Source: Streptococcus sciuri (GTDB taxonomy: Bacteria > Bacillota > Bacilli > Lactobacillales > Streptococcaceae). From it: a stretch of 64,000 nucleotides of DNA. The position numbers were made by a program, and so were the translations under genes. The stretch lies in contig NZ_JANUXX010000004.1 of NCBI RefSeq assembly GCF_024814375.1, positions 62,001-126,000 of the forward strand, given 5' to 3'. The notes beneath the pieces are model-generated. The model saw nothing but the letters and a program-made list of their open reading frames with translations, was not told the origin of the DNA and did no database searches. Positions 57,753 to 64,000 of this stretch are shown one piece after another (the stretch's first letter is position 1; the number at the start of each line of letters is the position of its first letter).

Positions 57753-58346
57753 TTATTTAACGGTGCCTATGCGATTAAAAGGCCAGATACGAAACTTAAC
57801 TTCTCCGATGATATTTTTCTTCGTAAATGTTCCAACTTCACGGCTATCTTTAGAGACGATACGATCATCTCCAAGAAGGTAATACTGCCCTTTTGGGACT
57901 GTTACAGTAAAGTCAGCACTGCCACTAGTATCTGTGGTAAAAGCTGTAGATTTTTCAGCTAAGCCTTGAAATAGAGCATTGTAAGAATAAGTACTTTGTA
58001 ATTTATCCTTTTGAAATAGTCTTTGATAGGTCTTAAGATAGGGTTCTTTGACGATTTTACCATTGACTTTTAAAACATCATTTTGATAGCTGATGGTGTC
58101 TCCAGGAAGTCCAATAACGCGTTTTACAATAATCTTTTTTTGACCATTTTCAACTTCGGAAGCAACTACAATGTCAGAGCGATTGATGGATGTGTGTGAT
58201 AACACCAAAAGTCTTTCATTGTTAGCAAGAGTAGGATCCATTGAGTGTCCGTCAACTCGGACAAACTGCCATAAGAAAAGTCTACTAAATCCAATAACAA
58301 CAAAAATGAAGATAAAAACTCCCCATTCCTTTATAAATTTTTTCAT
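57753..58346 (-). CDS. lepB: Signal peptidase I
   Basis: A 197-residue type I signal peptidase. It has one N-terminal membrane anchor (WGVFIFIFVVIGFSRLFLW), the catalytic Ser in VDGHSMDPTL, the general-base Lys in IVKRVIGLPGDTI and the C-terminal GDDRIVSKDSREVG box. It removes signal peptides of secreted proteins on the outer face of the membrane. It sits 18 bases downstream of rnhC, as in other streptococci. Confidence 0.95.
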   Translation of the reverse strand: MKKFIKEWGVFIFIFVVIGFSRLFLWQFVRVDGHSMDPTLANNERLLVLSHTSINRSDIVVASEVENGQKKIIVKRVIGLPGDTISYQNDVLKVNGKIVKEPYLKTYQRLFQKDKLQSTYSYNALFQGLAEKSTAFTTDTSGSADFTVTVPKGQYYLLGDDRIVSKDSREVGTFTKKNIIGEVKFRIWPFNRIGTVK

Positions 58347-58364
58347 AAATGATGTTCCCTTTTT

Positions 58365-59270
58365 CTAAGAATGTAGTAGTTGGATAGCTTTTTTAGTGTT
58401 AGCAAAGTGTAATTTAGCAGTTTCTTCTAATGCAAGCATACCCTGTTCTTTCAAAAGCTTACTAGCTATCTTATCTGATTTTGTGCTAGCACCACTTGGT
58501 AGAGATATCCCTACTGTTTGACTGAGTTGGCTGAGGTTCTCTAAAAAAAGCTGACGGGCTATAATAGAACTAACAGCAACAGCTAAAAACTGACTCTCGG
58601 CTTTTTCAATTAATGAAACGGTTTTATCAAAGTGATTTTTTTCCTGCTTTAAATAGCTGAGATAATTTTTTTGACTAGTAAAAGCATCAACGATGATGCC
58701 ATCAGGTTGCAGTCCTTCTTGTAGAAGTAAAAAAATGGCTTGATTATGCAGTGCGACTTTGACAGACACAGCATTATAAGGTTTATTATCTCCCACGATT
58801 TCATTGTACTTGCGAGGAGATAAGAGTAGACTCTTGTGAGGTATCTTTTGCTTTAGTAGAGGTGCTATTTGGCAGATGGTATTATCTGGTAGTGTTTTAG
58901 AGTCAGCCACACCTAGTTCCCTCAAAAAAGGAAAATCATCTGGTGTCACAAAAGAAGCTACAACAGCTAGTCCGCCAAAGTAAGAACCGTTTCCAACTTC
59001 GTCAGAACCAATCAAGGATTGCGATTGTTGTTTGAAGTGTGATGATGTGTCTTCATTCAACTCTTCATGATAACCAAAAGCTTTTGCTAGTCTTACAGCA
59101 TTTTTCCCTTGAAAAACAAGCTTTCCAGAGTGATAAAGTGATACACTACTGCCATCCACCCTTGCAAAAAAGGAGAGGTGTGGATTTTTATTAGGTAACT
59201 GATAGTCTTTTAGTTGCTTTATCACTTCTTGCTGTAAAGTCAAATCAGAAAGCATAACGACTGTATTCAT
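58365..59270 (-). CDS. rnhC: Ribonuclease HIII
   Basis: RNase HIII (301 aa) removes RNA from RNA-DNA hybrids. The N-terminal TBP-like substrate-binding domain precedes the catalytic core starting [20 protein letters not shown] with the Asp-Glu pair; the DAFTSQ region holds another acidic residue. It heads rnhC-lepB-recD2 and is divergent from zapA. Confidence 0.95.
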   Translation of the reverse strand: MNTVVMLSDLTLQQEVIKQLKDYQLPNKNPHLSFFARVDGSSVSLYHSGKLVFQGKNAVRLAKAFGYHEELNEDTSSHFKQQSQSLIGSDEVGNGSYFGGLAVVASFVTPDDFPFLRELGVADSKTLPDNTICQIAPLLKQKIPHKSLLLSPRKYNEIVGDNKPYNAVSVKVALHNQAIFLLLQEGLQPDGIIVDAFTSQKNYLSYLKQEKNHFDKTVSLIEKAESQFLAVAVSSIIARQLFLENLSQLSQTVGISLPSGASTKSDKIASKLLKEQGMLALEETAKLHFANTKKAIQLLHS

Positions 59271-59337
59271 AACTAGTATTATATCACAAAAAAAGAAGCC
59301 TGTAATGAGAAAAAGACACTTCTTATTATGAGAATAA

Positions 59338-59366
59338 TTTACGAATACGTTGTTTTAGGGTATAAT
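59338..59366 (+). promoter_or_regulatory. zapA-cvpA promoter
   Basis: TTTACG at 59338-59343, a 17-base spacer and TATAAT at 59361-59366. Confidence 0.7.
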
Positions 59367-59384
59367 GGATAGGAGGTAATGACT

Positions 59385-59687
59385 ATGACAGGTAAACAAA
59401 CAGGAAAAAATCGTTATAAATTTGTTTTTGGGGATAAGCCACTCACCCTAACCACCGAAAAAGATAACCTTTTTATGGAAGAAGTTGAGCATTTAGCTCA
59501 CGAAAAGTATGAAGACATTAAGCAAAAACTTCCATCAGCAGATGACAATACCATTGCGATTTTAATGGCTATCAATTCTTTATCTACGCAACTTGAGCGT
59601 GAAGTTGCATACGATGCCCTGAAGACTGAAAATGAAGAACTTCGTAAAGAATTGCTTGAAAAGTCAAAAGAAACTATCGGAGAATAG
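59385..59687 (+). CDS. zapA: Cell division protein ZapA
   Basis: A 100-residue ZapA-family protein that promotes FtsZ ring bundling. The N-terminal globular part (YKFVFGDKPLTLTTEKDNLFMEEVEHLA) is followed by a coiled coil (DALKTENEELRKELLEKSKE). ATG codons lie at 59379 and 59385. AGGAGG at 59371-59376 is too close to the first, so 59385 is preferred. It is followed three bases later by cvpA. Confidence 0.85.
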   Translation: MTGKQTGKNRYKFVFGDKPLTLTTEKDNLFMEEVEHLAHEKYEDIKQKLPSADDNTIAILMAINSLSTQLEREVAYDALKTENEELRKELLEKSKETIGE

Positions 59688-59689
59688 AC

Positions 59690-60211
59690 ATGTTAACAAT
59701 GTTTCTTTTTTTGATTTTAGTATGGGCTTTTTACATTGGCTATAGTCGAGGTTTTGGGTTGCAAGTTTTTTACACTCTTTCAAGTTTATTAGCGCTTGTT
59801 GTAGCTAATTTGATGTTCAAAGAATTAGCAACTCATTTGACCTTATGGATTCCTTATTCAAATCCGACTCAAGAGTCTAGTGTTTCTTTTTTTCAGTCTG
59901 TTAATCTATTTGACCTAGATCGGGTTTATTACGCTGGTGTTGCTTTTGTAGGAGTATATGTGCTGGTTTACGGCATCGGGCGTTTACTTGGAATTTTTGC
60001 ACATCTTCTTTCTTTTGAGCGATTTGATAGTAGATTTTTTGCTATCATAGGAGGTATGCTATCTGTAGGTGTCAGCGGTTTAAGTTTGGGACTTTTACTT
60101 TCTGTCTTGGCGACAGTTCCTATAGTTGGTTTACAACATTTCCTCTCAACCAGCATCTTAGCACGCTTTTTTATCTATATAGTTTCTTTTATAACCAATA
60201 GTTGGATATGA
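59690..60211 (+). CDS. cvpA: CvpA family membrane protein
   Basis: A 173-residue protein with about four membrane spans, beginning MLTMFLFLILVWAFYIGYSRG, the conserved CvpA start. In E. coli CvpA is needed for colicin V production; in Firmicutes the role is unknown. Many streptococci have mutS2 next in this cluster, but here a strong terminator and a secreted protease follow. Confidence 0.88.
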   Translation: MLTMFLFLILVWAFYIGYSRGFGLQVFYTLSSLLALVVANLMFKELATHLTLWIPYSNPTQESSVSFFQSVNLFDLDRVYYAGVAFVGVYVLVYGIGRLLGIFAHLLSFERFDSRFFAIIGGMLSVGVSGLSLGLLLSVLATVPIVGLQHFLSTSILARFFIYIVSFITNSWI

Positions 60212-60230
60212 TTTTCAAAGTTGAACATTA

Positions 60231-60269
60231 ACGACTTAGCTCTTATAAAGTAGAGCTAAGTCGTTTTTT
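60231..60269 (+). terminator. Terminator after cvpA
   Basis: CGACTTAGCTC, loop of 10, GAGCTAAGTCG, then TTTTTT: a strong 11-bp stem. Confidence 0.92.
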
Positions 60270-60450
60270 AGTCTTCATGAAAATTGAGTATACGTAGAAA
60301 GTATTAGATCGAGTCTATTTCGTGGAGATTAGATACTAAACAAAAAAAGTTGTAAAAAAATCGACAGTTTTTATTTCTTTTACGAATAAATAAATGAAGC
60401 AGAAAAATATCATATAGATTAAAAATGTTTCATAAAAATTACAAAAATAG

Positions 60451-60479
60451 TTGACATATGTTACAAAGAAAGGTAAAAT
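60451..60479 (+). promoter_or_regulatory. Strong promoter for the secreted subtilase
   Basis: TTGACA at 60451-60456, a 17-base spacer and TAAAAT at 60474-60479. The preceding 60270-60450 stretch is A+T-rich and holds no gene I can support. Confidence 0.8.
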
Positions 60480-60529
60480 AACTATGAAAGGGTTTTCACT
60501 TGATGGTCTAACTGAGATATAAGGTGACT

Positions 60530-61897
60530 ATGATGAAAAAAAGATATTTAGCGTTAGCTAGCACAACGTTATCAATAGCGTTTTTCATGAGCAGTTCATC
60601 TGTTCAGACTCAGGCGGATGACGTTAAGTTAAATAAATACAATATTTTACTAAAGACAGAAGTATCAATGGATAATGTGGAAAAAGAGCTTGAAAAAGGA
60701 GGAATTGCAGTTGTCAACAAGATACCTGAGATAGGTTTTATGACAATTTCGACAGAGAAAAGTAAGCAGAATATTAAAGAAACAAATGATTACTGCATTG
60801 AAGAAATTGCAGAGGATGACACACGAACTGTAAAACCCAACATCTGCTATTCCTATAAAGGTCAAGTCTATACGAATAACTATTTTGATTTTTGGAAAAA
60901 TCAATGGGATATGCAAAAAAGCATTAGTAATGGAGTCAAGTTTATTCACAAATCTACGGGAAAAGCAACGATTGGTGTTATTGATTCGGGGGTTACATAT
61001 GACAACCCAGATATTTATTCTAACATTATTTCGGTAAAGAATTTTACGACAGATACCTCTACTGGGATTGTCGATGAACAAAATGTTTTAGATAAAACAG
61101 GTCATGCAACATCCGTTGTTGGTCAAATATCATCGAGTGGTAGCTACAGTGGGATTGCTCCTGGAATGAAGGTGAGAATGTACCGTGTCTTTGATGAGGA
61201 AAATGCGCAAGAGCAGTGGATTTTAAAAGCGCTAGTTCAAGCAGCAAAAGATGATGTTGACGTCATTAACCTAAGTTTTGGAGAATATCTACTAGAAAAT
61301 TCTATGGACGAAAGTGATAGAACAGCCCTGATTAATATTTATCAGCGAGCAGTAAACTTTGCTTATAATCAAGGTTCAGTAGTGGTGGCTTCAGCAGGAA
61401 ATGAAGGGATAAACTTAGATAATCAAACTGAATTGAAGTATCACTTCAGCAGTTTGAATGGCAAACATTATACTCAAATTGATGGTTCAGTTAAGGATGT
61501 ACCGGCCGAATTAGATCATGTTGTTACAGTAGGCTCAGTAGATGCTAGTGACCATATTTCTAGTTTCTCAAATCGAGGTTCTAAGGTTGATATCTATGCA
61601 GCTGGCGGAGGGACTGGAGAATTGTCATCAGTAGGGTATGACAAATGGATAGCAGAAAGGTTATTTGAAAGGGATTGGGTAATTGTACCGACCTTAGAGG
61701 GAAAGTACACATATGCTTATGGGACCTCCATAGCAGCGCCCAAGGTATCCGCTGCTATAGGCTTAATTATAGAGAAATATCATTTAAAAAATCAACCAGA
61801 TGAAGCTATCAAAATTTTGTATGACAATAGTCGGTTAAGTGATGACGAAAACGGTAATCAATTTAGAATGCTAAACATTACAAATTTTGTTCAATAA
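60530..61897 (+). CDS. Secreted subtilisin-like serine protease (S8)
   Basis: About 455 residues from ATG 60530 or 60533 (AAGGTG upstream). The N-terminus is a Sec signal peptide (KKRYLALASTTLSIAFF..., predicted cut near TQADD). The catalytic triad is complete: Asp in GVIDSGVTYDN, His in TGHATSVVGQI, Ser in YGTSIAAPKVSAA, with the oxyanion Asn in ASAGNEG. The region before the Asp looks like a propeptide. It resembles lantibiotic leader peptidases (NisP type) but has no LPXTG anchor, and no lantibiotic genes are in the window. A processing role for a secreted peptide or surface protein is inferred. Confidence 0.88.
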   Translation: MMKKRYLALASTTLSIAFFMSSSSVQTQADDVKLNKYNILLKTEVSMDNVEKELEKGGIAVVNKIPEIGFMTISTEKSKQNIKETNDYCIEEIAEDDTRTVKPNICYSYKGQVYTNNYFDFWKNQWDMQKSISNGVKFIHKSTGKATIGVIDSGVTYDNPDIYSNIISVKNFTTDTSTGIVDEQNVLDKTGHATSVVGQISSSGSYSGIAPGMKVRMYRVFDEENAQEQWILKALVQAAKDDVDVINLSFGEYLLENSMDESDRTALINIYQRAVNFAYNQGSVVVASAGNEGINLDNQTELKYHFSSLNGKHYTQIDGSVKDVPAELDHVVTVGSVDASDHISSFSNRGSKVDIYAAGGGTGELSSVGYDKWIAERLFERDWVIVPTLEGKYTYAYGTSIAAPKVSAAIGLIIEKYHLKNQPDEAIKILYDNSRLSDDENGNQFRMLNITNFVQ

Positions 61898-61983
61898 TGA
61901 GTTGTTCTGGATTTGCTTTATGCGAGATTTCTGAATAAACTCTAAATTCGTTAGTTTAAACATATAAAATGGAGTACAAACCT

Positions 61984-63840
61984 ATGAAAAAATTATTTAA
62001 TATGACACAAGGACAGCGATTCTCAATCAGAAAATATTCTGTCGGAGTAACTTCCGTGCTCATTGGGCTGTTCTTATTGGGAATACCTAAGGGGGCATCT
62101 GCAGATGAGTTGACAAACACCAATGATGTAACGATTACAAAAGCGGTTGAAAGTTTGATTAATGAGAACAGTGGCACGACAACAGAAGTAGTTTCTATTG
62201 TTCAAGAATCACCAGCTGTTAATAAAGAAGTAGCACAAACTGCCAAAGAAACAGAGGGTAGTTCAAACAGTTCTGCTGTATCTGAGGACTCGCATGTAAA
62301 TGCTGAAGCAACTAAGACCAACGAAGCTACAAACCTCTCAAATATGGTTACAAAAGAACAGACTACAAAAGAGATTGCTCCATCTGCACCATCAGTTGAA
62401 CAATCTAGTCAAGAAATCAAAATAGAAAATAATAAGGACAAGCCATCTGATGTTGTAGAAACTCCAGCTTCTTATACAGACAATCAAAATACAGATGTAG
62501 CTACTGTAAAGGTAGATGATGGGGCAAATCTAGATGATAATTTAGCAGCTGTTGAAGATTTTTTAAACCAAAATCAAGATAATAAATTATCTGATGGTGT
62601 TAACACGAGAGCGGGACGAGTTATTGGTGATGATTATCCGGCTGCTTGGAGAAATAGTCCAAATTCTGTTGATTCTTGGGGGTATTATACAGGAAATTGT
62701 ACTTCTTTTGTGGCTCATCGCTTGCATAATGTTAATCATTTTGAAATACCGAGAGCTATGGGGAATGGAGCGCAATGGGGTACGAGTGCAAGTCGTTTAG
62801 GATATAGGGTTGACAATACTCCAGCTGTAGGGTCAGTAGCCTACTATACTGACGGTGGCTATGGGCACGTTGCTTGGGTTGCTGATGTGATTGGAAGCAA
62901 TATTCTTGTTGAAGAATATAATCGGTATTTAAATGGGCGGATGGATTATAGCTATCATACGCAAACACAGCCTATTTCTAGTGCAGCAGGGTTCATTCAT
63001 TTCAAAGATTTAGGCGGTAGTGTTCCGACTCCAACAAGTACATCTCCTTCAACAGCACCGACAACTAGTGGTACATCTTTACCAAGTTCAGGCACTTACA
63101 GATTTACTAGTCGTAAGAGTATAAAATCTGAGCCTAAAATTTCTAGTGCAGAGATTGCTTACTATGATAGTGGAAGTTCGGTCAATTATGATAAAACATT
63201 AGTGTCGGATAATTACGAGTGGATTTCTTATATCTCTTACTCAGGTGCTCGCAGATACATTGCTATCAATCAGATAGCAACACAGCCGACTGCTCCAGCC
63301 ACTCCAACCCCTGCAAATACAGCTGCTCCAGCAGGACACATTTCGATTACAAATAAAAACGACCAAACGGGTACATTTGATGTCATTGTTTCAAATGTTT
63401 CTAGTCCTAACGGTGTCAAAGAAGTCAAAGTTCCTACTTGGTCGAGTGAGAACGGACAGGATGATCTCATCTGGTATACTGCTGCTAAGCAAGGCGATGG
63501 AACGTACAAGTTGACTGTAAACCCAAGTAATCATAAAAATTCTCTAGGGGAATACAACATTCACTTGTATTATATTCAAAATGATGACAAGATGATTGGA
63601 ATAGGAACGGCAACTACTATGGTAAAAGCAGTTGTGAGACCACCTATTCCTGATCAGGGGAGATATACCTTCTCAGGACGTGCTAGTGTAAAGGCTGAAC
63701 CAAAAACATCATCGCCAGAATTGGCTTATTATGATGCTGGAAATAGTGTCAATTATGATAAAGTACTTTTATCTGATGGTCATTACTGGATTAGCTATAT
63801 TGCAGTTTCAGGGAATAGACGCTATATTAGCGTATCATAG
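61984..63840 (+). CDS. YSIRK-signal surface protein with CHAP, SH3 and Bsp-like domains
   Basis: About 618 residues from ATG 61984 (GGAG upstream; a longer frame opens at 61969). A YSIRK-type signal (RFSIRKYSVGVTSVLIGLFLLG) is followed by a long Thr/Glu/Ser-rich low-complexity region. Then come a CHAP amidase/peptidase domain (Cys near 238 in GNCTSFVAH, His in YGHVAWV, VEEYN), an SH3b-like domain (about 370-430), a GBS Bsp-like repeat (about 452-552) and a second SH3b-like domain at the end. This is a wall-targeted peptidoglycan hydrolase involved in cell-wall maturation or shape. There is no LPXTG. Confidence 0.88.
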   Translation: MKKLFNMTQGQRFSIRKYSVGVTSVLIGLFLLGIPKGASADELTNTNDVTITKAVESLINENSGTTTEVVSIVQESPAVNKEVAQTAKETEGSSNSSAVSEDSHVNAEATKTNEATNLSNMVTKEQTTKEIAPSAPSVEQSSQEIKIENNKDKPSDVVETPASYTDNQNTDVATVKVDDGANLDDNLAAVEDFLNQNQDNKLSDGVNTRAGRVIGDDYPAAWRNSPNSVDSWGYYTGNCTSFVAHRLHNVNHFEIPRAMGNGAQWGTSASRLGYRVDNTPAVGSVAYYTDGGYGHVAWVADVIGSNILVEEYNRYLNGRMDYSYHTQTQPISSAAGFIHFKDLGGSVPTPTSTSPSTAPTTSGTSLPSSGTYRFTSRKSIKSEPKISSAEIAYYDSGSSVNYDKTLVSDNYEWISYISYSGARRYIAINQIATQPTAPATPTPANTAAPAGHISITNKNDQTGTFDVIVSNVSSPNGVKEVKVPTWSSENGQDDLIWYTAAKQGDGTYKLTVNPSNHKNSLGEYNIHLYYIQNDDKMIGIGTATTMVKAVVRPPIPDQGRYTFSGRASVKAEPKTSSPELAYYDAGNSVNYDKVLLSDGHYWISYIAVSGNRRYISVS

Positions 63841-63849
63841 GAGATAATA

Positions 63850-64000
63850 ATGAAAAAAGCACCTAAAATTGTTACGGGTTTGATATTAGCCTTAGTGATT
63901 CTCTTTTTTGCCTTTGTACTACTGATGGCATGTGGAAGTAAAAAAGTGGATAAAAGAGCTTCCTATGATAAGACAACGCAGACTAGTACATCCTCAATGA
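63850..64000 (+). CDS. Lipoprotein, 3' end outside window
   Basis: The frame begins at ATG 63850 with GGAG upstream, 9 bases after the surface protein. It has a Lys-rich start, a hydrophobic stretch (LILALVILFFAFVLLMAC) and a lipobox (LLMAC-G) followed by a Ser/Thr/Lys-rich linker. Only about 50 codons are in the window, so the function cannot be read. It may be co-transcribed with the CHAP protein. Confidence 0.75.
   Translation, partial: MKKAPKIVTGLILALVILFFAFVLLMACGSKKVDKRASYDKTTQTSTSSM

Noticed and set aside
60270-60450. Small RNA or riboswitch ahead of the subtilase gene
   Set aside because: The segment is A+T-rich without a conserved aptamer pattern or an internal terminator; only the promoter is supported.

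Overview
The window is a low-GC Firmicute chromosome segment from a Streptococcus. The signs are a scrR-scrB / scrA-scrK sucrose locus beside nusB, tandem DAHP synthases followed by acpS-alr-recG, a manLMN-manO operon, pepX beside an aquaporin gene, dinB divergent from pflB, and a YSIRK-type signal peptide. I cannot fix the species. Most of the window is core genome. No tRNA, rRNA, CRISPR array, transposase or integrase was recognised.

Layout. 1-5.5 kb: uvrA (5' end cut off), pepP-comEB, efp-asp23-nusB. 5.5-11.1 kb: sucrose uptake and catabolism with LacI-type operators between scrB and scrA. 11.1-16.7 kb: asparaginase, a HAD-MazG-like fusion, a gene-poor stretch, uspA and an alaT-type aminotransferase. 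16.8-25.1 kb: secA, two DAHP synthases, acpS-alr-recG. 25.3-26.4 kb: nagA. 26.4-41.0 kb: an accessory island. 41.1-53.5 kb: manLMN-manO, pepX, glpF-type channel, TauE/SafE permease, glyoxalase-like and serine hydrolase genes, pflB. 53.7-60.2 kb: dinB, recD2, lepB, rnhC, zapA, cvpA. 60.4-64 kb: secreted subtilase, CHAP/SH3/Bsp-repeat surface protein and the start of a lipoprotein.

The island (about 26.4-40.98 kb) is the most interesting part. It is bounded on the left by intact nagA and on the right by a diverged, frameshifted copy of the last ~155 bp of nagA that still has a terminator. At the left junction a 53-codon piece of a mevalonate kinase gene overlaps the nagA end. The island carries two minus-strand operons and a divergent LysR gene. 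Operon A, in transcription order, is M20 deacylase, a broken GldA-type dehydrogenase, a broken aminotransferase, an MmgE/PrpD protein, a GNAT acetyltransferase, an amino-acid ABC permease and ATPase, a fumarase/aspartase-superfamily lyase and a solute-binding protein. This set closely matches the Bacillus subtilis yxe operon, which salvages S-(2-succino)cysteine, with the oxygen-dependent monooxygenase replaced by a lyase. I infer an oxygen-independent route for recovering cysteine, and possibly fumarate, from succinated thiols. Operon B is a cystine-type ABC transporter preceded by a URO-D-family protein with methyltransferase-like zinc ligands. Together they look like a sulfur-amino-acid scavenging island, partly decayed by at least two broken genes.
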